64,000 nt of DNA. Source: JARDZU01 sp963730285 (lineage in GTDB: Bacteria; Actinomycetota; Acidimicrobiia; Spongiisociales; ZC4RG35). This document shows positions 24,862 to 34,471 of the stretch, piece by piece. The notes under the pieces were generated by a model. It searched no databases. It was not told where the DNA came from and was given only the letters and a program-made list of their open reading frames with translations. The translations under genes and the position numbers were made by a program. The stretch is from assembly GCA_963730285.1 (NCBI GenBank), contig CAVSQY010000009.1, positions 137,781 to 201,780 of the forward strand, read 5' to 3'. How positions within the stretch are numbered: position 1 is the stretch's first letter; every line of letters begins with the position of its first letter.

Positions 24862-25842
24862 ATGAATGCAATTGAAGCAGTCGATGTCGTCAAGACGTTC
24901 GGCGACGTGGAAGCACTTGGCGGGGTCTCATTGGCGGTTGAGCCCGGCGTGGTCTATGGGCTCCTCGGTCCCAATGGAGCGGGGAAGACCACCCTGATCC
25001 GGATTCTCGCCACCCTGCTCAAGCCGGACTCCGGCGAAGCTCGTGTCGCCGGCATCGACGCCTTGCACCGACCGATCGCGGTGAGACACAAGATCGGCCT
25101 GGCAGGTCAGGCCGCGGCCATTGATGAGTTCCTCACCGGCCGGGAGAACGTCGAGATGGTGGGCAGGCTCTACAACCTCAACTCGGCGGAGGCGTCGAGA
25201 CGAGCAGAGGAAGTTCTCGAGCGCATCCACCTGATCGAGGCCGCCGACAGACAGGTGAAGACCTACTCCGGAGGCATGCGCCGCCGCTTGGACCTCGCCG
25301 CTTCGCTCGTTGGCCGCCCCGAGGTCCTTTTTCTCGACGAGCCCACGACCGGGGTGGACCCGGGGAGTCGTCTCGATCTATGGGACCTGATCGAGGAGCT
25401 GGTAGAAGGCGGGACAACCCTCCTTCTCACCACGCAATACCTCGAAGAAGCCGACCGACTCGCCGACCGCATTGGTGTCATCGACCTCGGCAAGCTGATA
25501 GCCGAAGGCACGTCAGATGAGTTGAAGGGCCAGCTCGGCGGTGACGTGGTCGAGATCCACGTGGATGGCGACGACAAGTCGCAGGCAATCGAGGCCATGA
25601 AGCGGGTCTCCGGGGAGGATCCGACGATCGAGGGCTTTTCACTGTCCATTCCCGCGCCACAGGGCGCTCAGACCCTCACTGCCGTGGTCCGAGAGTTGGA
25701 CGAGCGACGGATCAAGCCGAAGGACATCGCACTGAGGAAGCCGACACTCGACGATGTGTTCCTCACCCTCACCGGGCGCAAGGCGGAGATCGGGTCGGCG
25801 GAGGGCAACGGGCGTCGCAAGAGAAGGAGCAGCCGGGTATGA
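24862..25842 (+). CDS. ABC transporter ATPase, daunorubicin-resistance type (DrrA-like)
   Basis: A 326-residue cytosolic ATPase. Walker A GPNGAGKTT is at about 36-44, the signature is YSGGMRRRLDLA, Walker B is VLFLDEPTTGVD, and a D-loop and LTTQYLEEADRL switch histidine region (here TTQY) follow. The C-terminal extension with RKPTLDDVFLTLTG is diagnostic for DrrA-type ATPases. It works with the permease encoded immediately downstream (ATGA overlap) in exporting drugs, lipids or glycolipids. The extreme C-terminus is basic (GRRKRRSSRV). Confidence 0.92.
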   Translation: MNAIEAVDVVKTFGDVEALGGVSLAVEPGVVYGLLGPNGAGKTTLIRILATLLKPDSGEARVAGIDALHRPIAVRHKIGLAGQAAAIDEFLTGRENVEMVGRLYNLNSAEASRRAEEVLERIHLIEAADRQVKTYSGGMRRRLDLAASLVGRPEVLFLDEPTTGVDPGSRLDLWDLIEELVEGGTTLLLTTQYLEEADRLADRIGVIDLGKLIAEGTSDELKGQLGGDVVEIHVDGDDKSQAIEAMKRVSGEDPTIEGFSLSIPAPQGAQTLTAVVRELDERRIKPKDIALRKPTLDDVFLTLTGRKAEIGSAEGNGRRKRRSSRV

Positions 25843-26678
25843 CCACGAGAGTCGAGAACATCCCGAATCGCATTGGATTCCGCGCAGGATTGACTCACAC
25901 GAGGGTCATCACCAAGCGAAACCTCTTGCGAAACATCCGCCTGCCCCAATTGGTGGTGTTCGCAACCATCCAACCGGTCATGTTCCTCCTGTTGTTCAAT
26001 TACGTCTTTGGTGGGGCGCTCACCACCGGCATAGCGGGCGCCTCGGGTGATTACATCAACTGGCTGATCCCGGGGATCCTGGTGCAGACCGCAGTGTTCG
26101 GGGCCGCTCAAACCTCACTGGGTTTGACCGAGGACCTGGCTGCTGGCGTGATCGATCGCTTTCGATCTCTGCCCATGGCCCGCTCCGCCGTATTGACCGG
26201 TCGAACATTCGCCGACTTGACCAGGAACGCCTTCGTCAACACCCTGATGTTGCTCGTGGGGTTCCTCCTTGGCTGGAGATTCGATCAGGGATTCCTCCGC
26301 ATGGGCCTGGGCGTGGCCCTGGTGTTGCTCTTCGGATACGCCATGTCATGGCTGATGGGGACCATTGGCCTCGCCGTGAAGAACCCGGAGGCGGCCCAGA
26401 CAGCGGGATTTCTCCCGATCTTCCCCCTGGTATTTGCTTCCTCGGTCTTCGTACCCACTCAAACGATGCCTGCATGGCTGCAGGGCTTTGCGGAGAACCA
26501 ACCGATAACCGTCCTCACCAACACAGCCAGGTCGCTCATGATCAACGAGCAGGCCCTGGCCCCACTCGGTCTCTCCGACACCTCCACCCTCATCCTCCAG
26601 TCGCTGGGGTGGATCGCGGTGTTGCTGCTGGTGTTCGTGCCACTTGCAATCCGCCAGTATCGACGCGCCGTCGGCTGA
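25839..26678 (+). CDS. ABC-2 type permease (DrrB-like)
   Basis: A 279-residue membrane protein with about six helices and the ABC-2 permease pattern: a cytosolic N-terminus, RNLLRNIRLPQLVVFATIQP, the PGILVQTAVFG segment, and RFRSLPMARSAVLTGR in the loop. The C-terminal FVPTQTMPAWLQGFAENQPIT motif is characteristic of the DrrB/MdrB group. It forms the membrane part of the exporter with the overlapping upstream ATPase. The exported substrate is unknown. Confidence 0.92.
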   Translation: MTTRVENIPNRIGFRAGLTHTRVITKRNLLRNIRLPQLVVFATIQPVMFLLLFNYVFGGALTTGIAGASGDYINWLIPGILVQTAVFGAAQTSLGLTEDLAAGVIDRFRSLPMARSAVLTGRTFADLTRNAFVNTLMLLVGFLLGWRFDQGFLRMGLGVALVLLFGYAMSWLMGTIGLAVKNPEAAQTAGFLPIFPLVFASSVFVPTQTMPAWLQGFAENQPITVLTNTARSLMINEQALAPLGLSDTSTLILQSLGWIAVLLLVFVPLAIRQYRRAVG

Positions 26679-26735
26679 AAGCCCGGGCTCGGCCGAACGA
26701 CGCCGCGGCTTTGGTACTTTTGGCGCCCAACGAGC

Positions 26736-26893
26736 CCCACGGAGCTGCCCACCGGCACGGTGACCTTCCTCTTTACGGACTGGCGGCAGCCAGGGCTGCG
26801 CTGGGCGGGCAGGCATTCACCAGTCAGACCATCGCCGGGGAAGAGCTCAGCCTCGATGATGCGATGGAGTTGCTGACTGCAAGACCCCGATGA
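26736..26893 (+). pseudogene. Collapsed remnant of a class III cyclase-type regulator gene
   Basis: Two short pieces of one large gene family lie fused in different frames. From 26736 the frame reads P-T-ELPTGTVTFLFTD, the usual first residues of actinobacterial adenylate/guanylate cyclase domain regulators (cyclase plus AAA/TPR, roughly 1000 residues). Immediately after, in the +1 frame from about 26777, LAAARAALGGQAFTSQTIAGEELSLDDAMELL reads as the typical C-terminus of the same regulators, ending with a TGA at 26891-26893. The whole middle is missing, so an internal deletion is inferred. No start codon or ribosome-binding site is retained. It sits between the exporter permease and cobO. 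Confidence 0.6.
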
Positions 26894-26894
26894 C

Positions 26895-27458
26895 TCAGTA
26901 ATCGATGCCGCGTTTGGCCATGATGCCCTGGTCGAAGGCATGTTTGACCTTCCGCATCTCGGTAACCGTGTCCGCAGCCTCCATCAGGGCGTCGGGGGCG
27001 TCGCGACCCGTCAGGATGAGACTGACCTTGTCGGGTCGACCGGAGACGACCGAGACGACCTCATCCATCTCGATCCACCCCCAATTGATCGGGTAGGTGA
27101 CCTCGTCGAGGATCACCAGGTCGTAGTCGCCCGAGTTGATCAGTGCCATGGCGTGGCGCCATGCCTCCATCGCAATTGCTTGGGACTCGTCCATGTCGGC
27201 CGAGTCCCAAGTGAAGCCATCGCCGAGTGCCCACCAATCCATCCCGAGCTGACGCCCGATCGTCTCCTCCCCGACCTTCCACTCACCGGACTTCAGGAAT
27301 TGGACCACGGCGACCTTCCAACCGCGGGCGATCGCACGAATGGCAGTCCCAAAGGCGGCTGTCGATTTCCCCTTGCCGTCACCCGTGTTGACCAACACCA
27401 GGGATCCGGCATGGGTGGTCGCCCGCGGAGGGCCTTCGGTCGGCGGATGATCAGTCAT
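26895..27458 (-). CDS. cobO: Cob(I)yrinic acid a,c-diamide adenosyltransferase
   Basis: A 187-residue CobA/CobO/BtuR-type enzyme that adds the 5'-deoxyadenosyl group to the reduced corrinoid, making adenosylcobalamin or its precursor. The ATP-binding loop is NTGDGKGKSTAAFG (24-37), followed by VVQFLKSGEW, LVILDEVTYP and the terminal KHAFDQGIMAKRGIDY, all family landmarks. It is the last gene of the minus-strand B12 operon and overlaps the preceding ATPase gene by 8 bases, so it is under the same cobalamin riboswitch. Placing it after the importer suggests salvage of imported corrinoid. Confidence 0.93.
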   Translation of the reverse strand: MTDHPPTEGPPRATTHAGSLVLVNTGDGKGKSTAAFGTAIRAIARGWKVAVVQFLKSGEWKVGEETIGRQLGMDWWALGDGFTWDSADMDESQAIAMEAWRHAMALINSGDYDLVILDEVTYPINWGWIEMDEVVSVVSGRPDKVSLILTGRDAPDALMEAADTVTEMRKVKHAFDQGIMAKRGIDY

Positions 27459-28206
27459 GTGAGCTTCTGGTCGGGATCACAGATGGCCCGTCCCCATTTC
27501 GAATAACGCGGATGCCGGCACCGTAGTGCGGGACGAGCAAGTCCTCGGTGAGCACGGTCTCGGGCGGGCCGTCGGCAACCACCCGGCCGCCCGAGAGCAT
27601 GACAAGCCGCCGGGCGAAACGACCGGCGAGAGTCAAGTCATGGATGGCAGTCACAACGGTTAGGCCCATCTGGCGGCGCAGGTCGTCGACCAATTCCAGC
27701 ACCTCGATGGCATGCCCGATGTCGAGGCTGGATGTTGGCTCATCGAGGAGGAGCACCGGAGCCTCCTGGGCCAGGGCTCGGGCCAGGACCGCACGCTGGG
27801 CCTCACCACCCGAGAGAGTGGCAAGTGCGCGTCCTGAGAGCTCTACGAGACCTAGACGCTCGATGGCCGTTCGCGCCGAACGAATATCTTCGCTGGATTC
27901 CGAGCCGAAATACCCGACGTGAGGGGTTCGTCCAAGTAGGACGTAGTTGGCCAGGCTCATCTCGTCGGGGAGATGAGGTCGCTGTGGCATCCAGGCGATG
28001 TCAAGCCCGATTCGGGCGGCTCTCCCGTTGAGATCGACAGAGCCGGCATGGGGCGTGATCCCCGCCGCGGCCTTGAGCATTGTCGACTTGCCTGCACCAT
28101 TCGGCCCGATCAGCGCCAGCCACTCACCGTCGGCCGCCTCGAGGTCGATAGGCCCGAGAACCACTCGCGGGCCGTAGGAGACCCTCACATCGTGCCATCC
28201 GATCAT
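27451..28206 (-). CDS. btuD: B12-type ABC transporter ATPase (BtuD-like)
   Basis: A 251-residue ATPase of the FecE/BtuD family. Walker A is GPNGAGKST (about 34-42), the signature LSGGEAQRAVLARAL, Walker B VLLLDEPTSSLD, and the switch histidine lies in AIHDLTLAGRFA. It powers the type II importer formed with the permease upstream (four-base overlap) and the lipoprotein receptor. Assignment to vitamin B12 rather than iron-siderophore rests on the cobalamin riboswitch that heads the operon and on cobO at its end. Confidence 0.88.
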   Translation of the reverse strand: MIGWHDVRVSYGPRVVLGPIDLEAADGEWLALIGPNGAGKSTMLKAAAGITPHAGSVDLNGRAARIGLDIAWMPQRPHLPDEMSLANYVLLGRTPHVGYFGSESSEDIRSARTAIERLGLVELSGRALATLSGGEAQRAVLARALAQEAPVLLLDEPTSSLDIGHAIEVLELVDDLRRQMGLTVVTAIHDLTLAGRFARRLVMLSGGRVVADGPPETVLTEDLLVPHYGAGIRVIRNGDGPSVIPTRSSHD

Positions 28207-29243
28207 GAGCTGCCCCTCATGGTCTTCAGCACGACCAAGAAGAATGGGGCTCCCAACAGGGCGGTCACCACCCCGATTGGCAGCTCACCGGGGGCGACCA
28301 GGGTTCGTGCCCCCAAGTCGGCGAGCATGAGGAACGCCGCTCCATACACGAGCGAGAGGGGAATGATCACCCGATAGCTCCAGCCGGTGAGCAGGCGAAC
28401 CGTGTGGGGGACGATGATGCCGACAAACCCGATCAGCCCGCTCACCGACACCGCTGCAGCGGTGGCCAGCGTGGCGGCCAGCACCACCGTGGCACGCACG
28501 CGTGTGACGTTCACACCGAGGCCGGCCGCCTCCTCGTCGCCGACGGCGAGAACGTCCAGCAGGCGGCGATGGAACAGGAGCAAGATGGACGCGAGGGCCG
28601 CATACGGGACGAGTGACCAGACCTCACTCCAACCCACCGTGACCAGCCGGCCCAGGATCCACGAGTAGACCTCACGCAACGTGTCGTAGTTCCTCTGCAA
28701 GAGGAATGTCTGGATCGACGTGGCGAAGGCGGCGACGGCCACCCCGGCCAGGATGAGCGATGTCGTGGTCCGGCCCCCCACGGTGCGACTCAGCAGATAG
28801 GTGGCACCGACCGCGAGCAATCCCCCAAGGAACGCCATGGGCGCCAGCAGGGCCGTCCCTCCCCCGGCGCCGATCACGACGGTGGCACCCAGGCCGGCGC
28901 CGGCGGCGACACCGAGCAGATATGGATCCGCGAGCGGATTTCGGAAGACACCCTGATAGCCGGCGCCGGCGACCGACAGCACACTCCCGACCAGGGCGCC
29001 CATCACCACTCTGGGAAGGCGCAGCTCGAAGAGGATCCGGTACTCGACCGTGCTGAGCCCATGATCGACGGTCACACCGGGGAGACGATCGAGCAGAGCG
29101 CCGACGACGGCAACGGGCGACAGATGGACCGCCCCCACCAGTGTGGCCACCAGCCCGAGTATGACCAGGATCGCGCCGGCGACCGCAATACGAGCCACTC
29201 CGACTGTCACCACTCCCGGTCCAGGCCCGGGCTCGGTGCTCAA
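28203..29243 (-). CDS. btuC: B12-type ABC transporter permease, FecCD family (BtuC-like)
   Basis: A 346-residue integral membrane protein with about ten hydrophobic segments. Family landmarks are FELRLPRVVMGALVGSVLSVAGAGYQGVFRNPLADPYLLGV, in consecutive short blocks, and near the C-terminus GLIGFVGIIVPHTVRLLTG and LPIGVVTALLGAPFFLVVL, the coupling region for the ATPase. BtuC/FecCD permeases form homodimers. It overlaps both neighbours by four bases (ATGA type), so the three transporter genes are translationally coupled. Confidence 0.92.
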   Translation of the reverse strand: MSTEPGPGPGVVTVGVARIAVAGAILVILGLVATLVGAVHLSPVAVVGALLDRLPGVTVDHGLSTVEYRILFELRLPRVVMGALVGSVLSVAGAGYQGVFRNPLADPYLLGVAAGAGLGATVVIGAGGGTALLAPMAFLGGLLAVGATYLLSRTVGGRTTTSLILAGVAVAAFATSIQTFLLQRNYDTLREVYSWILGRLVTVGWSEVWSLVPYAALASILLLFHRRLLDVLAVGDEEAAGLGVNVTRVRATVVLAATLATAAAVSVSGLIGFVGIIVPHTVRLLTGWSYRVIIPLSLVYGAAFLMLADLGARTLVAPGELPIGVVTALLGAPFFLVVLKTMRGSS

Positions 29244-30232
29244 GAGACCAGTGCCAGATCGACAACCGAGTCAGCGATGGTGTGCAGCAACTCGACCACG
29301 CGCGGGCCCCAGTTGGAGGCCAGATACGAATCCAGCGGGACGATGGCCCCGTTGCCGACCGCTGTCATCCCATCCCATCCCGGTCGGTCCGCCAGACTCG
29401 CGGGTGTCACCCCGTAATCGACGTCGGCGAGGAAGATGACATCCGGGTCCTTGCTCACGATGTACTCCGAAGACAGCTGGGGAAACCCCAGAGCATCGGT
29501 GTCGGCCTCGTCGGCGATGTTGACCAGCCCCAGCAGCGAATATATCTGTCCGAGGAAGCTGTGAGACGAGGCGGCATACAGAGTGGAGTCCACCTCGTGG
29601 TAGAAGCTGAGCCCGTCGGGCACCTTCGTGTCGAGGACGATGCGATCGATATCGATTTGCATTTGTGCGGTGACCAGACCGGCCTCCTCGGCATGCCCCG
29701 TCGCCAGTCCCAACGCGGCTATCTGGTCGTAGGAGTCCTGAAGGGTGAGGGCCGTTGGGAGGAGAAGACTGTCAACGGCCACGGCCGCCAGACCGTCCTG
29801 GAGCTCCCCGGGGTCGAACGACATGACCACCAGGTCCGGCGCGTAACCCAAGATTGCCTCCAGGTTCGGAGCGAAGCCACTCAGGTCCGTGACCGGAGCC
29901 TCCTCGGGGTAAGTGGAGAACTCGTCGACGGCAACCACCTGATCTCCGGCTCCGATGCCAAACAGCATCTCCGTTGCAGTCGAGGACAACGAGACGACCC
30001 GGGTCGGTTGGGCCTCGATGGTGAGGTTGCCTCCGGGCAAGCTGACCACCACCGGGAAGGCCGGGTCGGTCGCCCCAATCGCACTGGTGGTTGTCGTCGC
30101 GTCGGCTATCGGGGCCGTGGTGACCTGGGCCGGACTCGTGGTGGCGGTGTCGCCCGTCGTAGTGGTCCCCGCACCGGTGATGCAGGCGGCCAAGGTCAAA
30201 ACGAGCGCCACCAGGGGCACAATCCTTCTCAT
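29240..30232 (-). CDS. btuF: B12-binding lipoprotein, periplasmic-binding protein type III (BtuF-like)
   Basis: A 330-residue exported receptor. GGAGG at 30242-30246 lies 9 bases before ATG 30232 and sets this start over the ATG at 30241. The signal peptide ends in the lipobox LTLAAC (Cys near residue 17), and a T-rich linker follows to about residue 50. The binding domain shows VVSLSSTATEMLFGIGAGDQVVAVDEFSTYPEEA, typical of TroA/BtuF-like receptors, with a later DPDVIFLADVDYG. It hands the corrinoid to BtuC. It is the first gene after the cobalamin riboswitch, and its ribosome-binding site is inside a regulatory hairpin. Confidence 0.88.
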   Translation of the reverse strand: MRRIVPLVALVLTLAACITGAGTTTTGDTATTSPAQVTTAPIADATTTTSAIGATDPAFPVVVSLPGGNLTIEAQPTRVVSLSSTATEMLFGIGAGDQVVAVDEFSTYPEEAPVTDLSGFAPNLEAILGYAPDLVVMSFDPGELQDGLAAVAVDSLLLPTALTLQDSYDQIAALGLATGHAEEAGLVTAQMQIDIDRIVLDTKVPDGLSFYHEVDSTLYAASSHSFLGQIYSLLGLVNIADEADTDALGFPQLSSEYIVSKDPDVIFLADVDYGVTPASLADRPGWDGMTAVGNGAIVPLDSYLASNWGPRVVELLHTIADSVVDLALVS

Positions 30233-30238
30233 GTGAAA

Positions 30239-30260
30239 CATCCTCCTGTCAAGGAGGATG
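30239..30260 (-). promoter_or_regulatory. Ribosome-binding-site sequestering hairpin of the B12 riboswitch
   Basis: Read on the minus strand, CATCCTCC (30253-30260) can pair perfectly with GGAGGATG (30239-30246) across the loop TTGACA. The second arm is the Shine-Dalgarno sequence of btuF. Located just after the cobalamin aptamer, it looks like the expression platform: ligand binding would favour this hairpin and block translation of btuF and the coupled genes. There is no U-tract after it, so translational rather than transcriptional control is inferred. Confidence 0.65.
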
Positions 30261-30267
30261 AAGAGGC

Positions 30268-30426
30268 CGGTGGCTTCCCTGAGCCCACGCTTCCGTCTTC
30301 ATCCGAGACTTTCGTCGTGACCACGGAAGACCAGGCGACCTGGCTCGTCCCCCGTTCCCGGGGGCTTCACAGTTGCGGGACAGCGTCGGGTTCACACCGA
30401 CTTCGCTGGCTCCGTGGCACCCACCG
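30268..30426 (-). ncRNA. Cobalamin riboswitch aptamer
   Basis: Read on the minus strand, the order of conserved elements matches the cobalamin aptamer: GGTGCC near the start, GTGTGAACCCGACGCTG, the invariant CCCGCAACTGTGA, and GAGCCAGGTCGCCTGG as the B12-box region. P1 is formed by CGGTGG at the 5' end (30421-30426) and CCACCG at the 3' end (30268-30273). It lies directly upstream of btuF. Cobalamin riboswitches shut off uptake or synthesis genes when adenosylcobalamin is abundant, fitting the btuFCD-cobO operon. Confidence 0.9.
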
Positions 30427-30432
30427 ATAAGT

Positions 30433-30463
30433 AGTGGGCCCGGCCATGATAGCCGGGCCCACT
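30433..30463 (-). terminator. Strong GC hairpin after the HtrA gene
   Basis: AGTGGGCCCGGC and GCCGGGCCCACT form a perfect 12-base-pair stem with the loop CATGATA, 34 bases beyond the htrA-type stop codon and just before the riboswitch. The following minus-strand sequence (ACTTATCGG) has no real T-run, so it is a weak example of an intrinsic terminator; it may also insulate the riboswitch from read-through. Confidence 0.6.
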
Positions 30464-30496
30464 GGGGGGGATCTGTCGGATCAAGCCGCTTGGCGG

Positions 30497-31795
<1,299 letters not shown>

Positions 31796-31838
31796 GATTC
31801 CTAGACCTCCTGGTAGTCATGACGGTACCGGCGGCTCT

Positions 31839-32993
31839 TTAAGGGTTGGTAAAGGGGGAGACAGCCGGATGTGAGTTTTCCGGGTCGCCGATCGGAAGCC
31901 AGATGATCATCGTGACACCCTTACCCCCATTCCCGGGCACATCAACCAAGGCACCACCATGGCCCGCCGCCACCTGTTCTACTATCGACAGCCCCAAACC
32001 GACACGTCCGCCGTCCGGCTCATCGGGAAGACCGGGACCGCTGTCCTGCACTGCGAGCCATGCCCATCCGGCCTCGCTCCCGCTGCCGACGCGGATCGTC
32101 GAACCCGTGGGGGCGGCCCGGATCGCGTTGTCAATGAGGTTTGTGAGGGCGCGGTCTAGGGCGACCTCGACGCCCTGCACGACGGCGGGCACCGCAGCTG
32201 TCTCGATGATCAGACCCTTTGCCGACGCCAGACTGGCAAACTCGGTGGCCTTCTCACGCACCAACGCCGACACGTCCAGGGTCACCGCCTGGGCCCTGCC
32301 CGTCTGCAATCGCGCCGTCGCCAGGAGCCCTTCGATCATCTGAGACATCTTTTCCGCATTTCGCTGGACGATGGCACCGACCTCGCGCCAGTCCCCGACG
32401 TCCGCATCCTCGTCGAGAGCCACCACCTCGACGTTGGATCGGATCACCGTGAGCGGGGTGCGCAGATCGTGACTGGTGTCGGCCAGGAGCTGGCGTTGGC
32501 TGGAGAAGGCCCGATCGAGGCGCTCGAGCATCTGGTCGAAGGTGGAAGCGAGGCGGGTGAGCTCGTCATCGGGCCCTTCCAGGGCGATGCGACGACTCAG
32601 GTCCGAGGCCTGGATGTCACGAGCAACCTGGCTGATCTCCTCGACTGGTTTGAGCACGCGCCCAGACATGACCCATCCCACCACCAGTGAGAGCAGAAAG
32701 AGCAGAGCCAGGGCGAAAATCGTGAATCTTGCAACCTCATTGAGAACGATCTGGTTGTAGATCGCTTCGATCATCCGCATCTCATGCTCCTCCAGGGCGG
32801 GGATGACCCCTATTTGGACGCCGTCCTGGAACACGGGGCGGCCCGTCCAAACGAATTGGGTCATGGTCTGCGTCTCCAACCATCGACGAAGTGCCAGATA
32901 GACCAGCCCGAGGAGAGCACCACCCAGACCGAAGACCACGGCGGAATACTGGACGGAGAGCCTGAATCGGATCGAACGGAAGACCGAAGGCAT
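31839..32993 (-). CDS. Sensor histidine kinase
   Basis: A 384-residue membrane kinase: helix 1 (about 16-35), a short external sensor loop of some 55 residues, helix 2 (about 92-110), a HAMP domain (111-163), the DHp domain with H175 in ADTSHDLRTPL, and an HATPase domain with NLIDNAIRAA (N box), DSGPGLP (G1) and GLGLSIVEQVA (G2). It should phosphorylate the response regulator encoded directly upstream; the two genes overlap by one base (TGATG). The HtrA-type protease follows 43 bases downstream and is a likely target or partner. Confidence 0.92.
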   Translation of the reverse strand: MPSVFRSIRFRLSVQYSAVVFGLGGALLGLVYLALRRWLETQTMTQFVWTGRPVFQDGVQIGVIPALEEHEMRMIEAIYNQIVLNEVARFTIFALALLFLLSLVVGWVMSGRVLKPVEEISQVARDIQASDLSRRIALEGPDDELTRLASTFDQMLERLDRAFSSQRQLLADTSHDLRTPLTVIRSNVEVVALDEDADVGDWREVGAIVQRNAEKMSQMIEGLLATARLQTGRAQAVTLDVSALVREKATEFASLASAKGLIIETAAVPAVVQGVEVALDRALTNLIDNAIRAAPTGSTIRVGSGSEAGWAWLAVQDSGPGLPDEPDGGRVGLGLSIVEQVAAGHGGALVDVPGNGGKGVTMIIWLPIGDPENSHPAVSPFTNP

Positions 32994-33667
32994 CAGTCTT
33001 CCAGCCTGTAGCCACGACCCGGCACAGTCGCGATCAACTGTGGCGGCCCCATCTTCTTTCGAAGGTTGCTCACAGTGACCCGGACCACGTTCGTCAAGGG
33101 ATCGGCCATCTCATCCCACACATGCTCCAGCAAATGCTCCTGGCTGAGCACAGATCCGGCGTGTGCCATGAAATAGTGAAGCAGGGAGAATTCCTTGGCT
33201 GTCAGATCCAATGGAACTTGGTCGCGTGTCGCCTCGAAACGGGCAGGGTCGAGACGGAGGGCGCCAACCTCGAGAACCGGGTCAACCGCGTCCTCCCGTC
33301 GCAGTAGTGCCCGGATGCGGGCGGAAAGCTCAGCGAAGGCAAACGGCTTGACCAGATAGTCGTCGGCCCCCGAGTCGAGACCCGACACTCGATCCTCGAC
33401 GTCGTCACGGGCGGTCAACATCAAGATTCGCGGTCGATCGCCCTCGAGGGTGGGCAACGAGCCGTCGACGAGTCTGCGGCACAGGTCGAGCCCCGACCCA
33501 TCGGGAAGGTTCCAGTCGAGGCAAACGAGGTCGTAACCCGCCGTTCGAAGCTTTAGGTCAGCGTCGTTCGAGCCGAGCGCCACATCCACGGCATGGCCAT
33601 CCCTTCGCAGGCCGCGGGCGATGGCATTGGCTAGATCCGGCTCATCTTCGACTACAAGGAGGCGCAC
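32993..33667 (-). CDS. OmpR-family response regulator
   Basis: Counting from GTG 33667, where the conserved VRLLVVEDEPDLA begins, the protein has 224 residues; the frame runs on upstream to 33766 but those residues are not conserved. The receiver domain contains the phosphoacceptor D51 (LVCLDWNLPDGSG) and the K-P motif VKPFAFAELSARI; the C-terminal winged helix ends with VTVSNLRKKMGP and VPGRGYRLED. It pairs with the histidine kinase downstream and probably controls envelope-stress genes such as the neighbouring protease. Confidence 0.92.
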   Translation of the reverse strand: MRLLVVEDEPDLANAIARGLRRDGHAVDVALGSNDADLKLRTAGYDLVCLDWNLPDGSGLDLCRRLVDGSLPTLEGDRPRILMLTARDDVEDRVSGLDSGADDYLVKPFAFAELSARIRALLRREDAVDPVLEVGALRLDPARFEATRDQVPLDLTAKEFSLLHYFMAHAGSVLSQEHLLEHVWDEMADPLTNVVRVTVSNLRKKMGPPQLIATVPGRGYRLED

Positions 33668-33801
33668 TGTCCCGAAAGCTATCCGAAAATGGTTAATGAC
33701 CGAATAAACCTGGCATACCCGGGTAAGTGGACGAGTATGGGCTGTTGGGCCTATCAACCTTTGCAACCAAATGCCGATGAGGTGAGTCGGAGTACATACA
33801 A

Positions 33802-33978
33802 ATGGTCGTCACATTCATAACTGAAGACAACAACGGATTTCATACCTACACAGGGCACGTCGTCAGCCGGGGGCCCTCCACCATCGTCGTGATGCTCACC
33901 GAGCCTTTCAGCATGGCCGGCCGCTCGGTCCAGTTCCCGATGAGCACCGTCGTCGACGAAAAGGTCATCTCGGCCTGA
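33802..33978 (+). CDS. Small hypothetical protein, 58 residues
   Basis: An ATG at 33802 opens a 59-codon frame to the TGA at 33978, encoding a soluble, mostly beta-like protein (MVVTFITEDNNGFHTYTGHVVSRGP at the start, then VVMLTEP and VQFPMSTVVDEKV). Codon use follows the host pattern with many GTC and ACC codons. It is divergent from the response regulator, with 134 bases between. No strong ribosome-binding site is visible, so initiation may be leaderless. I do not recognise a family. Confidence 0.45.
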   Translation: MVVTFITEDNNGFHTYTGHVVSRGPSTIVVMLTEPFSMAGRSVQFPMSTVVDEKVISA

Positions 33979-34046
33979 CGCACCCATAAGTGGTGGATGA
34001 CCAAATGATGCATCGACACGCGAAGAATCCCACGTAACCTGTACCC

Positions 34047-34310
34047 ATGTTCCTCGACGCCACTATCTGGCAGGCAATGGCTGTGGTTGGTGGCATTGGC
34101 GGCCTCGGAGGTCTGATCGGCGGTTTCATCTCCAGTGCCGACAGCCTGTTTGGGACTCTCCTCATGGGCGTCATCGGTGGCGTGGCCGGGGCGACGATCA
34201 TGAGGATTGCCGGAGCCCCCGGCATATACACCGTCGGTGACGGCTTCTCCCTGGTGTGGGGTGGCCTCTTCGGCCTCGTCCTCGGCTTCGTGGTGGGAAA
34301 GGCCAACTAG
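34047..34310 (+). CDS. Small glycine-rich membrane protein (GlsB/YeaQ-like)
   Basis: An 87-residue protein with three hydrophobic, glycine-rich helices: VVGGIGGLGGLIGGFI, LLMGVIGGVAGATIM and LVWGGLFGLVLGFVVG. The spacing and glycine pattern are those of the transglycosylase-associated/GlsB-YeaQ membrane proteins, which are stress-linked but lack a proven activity. The gene is followed by a clear terminator hairpin, so it is probably a single-gene transcript. Confidence 0.65.
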   Translation: MFLDATIWQAMAVVGGIGGLGGLIGGFISSADSLFGTLLMGVIGGVAGATIMRIAGAPGIYTVGDGFSLVWGGLFGLVLGFVVGKAN

Positions 34311-34320
34311 ACGCCGCGTC

Positions 34321-34346
34321 AGCCGACGGCGCCGTCGGCTCTTTCC
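34321..34346 (+). terminator. Intrinsic terminator after the small membrane protein
   Basis: AGCCGACGGCGCCGTCGGCT (34321-34340) is a perfect 20-base palindrome that folds into a GC-rich hairpin, followed by CTTTCC. It lies 10 bases after the stop at 34310. The T-run is short but the position is right for termination. Confidence 0.65.
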
Positions 34347-34471
34347 GCTGGAAATCCTCCCACCTCGGAAGCTCCCGCGTTTCCTGTCCACCGATTTCGG
34401 GTATCGAGACCTTGGGCGATCACCCGATGGGCTGATCGCCCTTCTAAGCAATCGATCAAAGGACCCCAATC

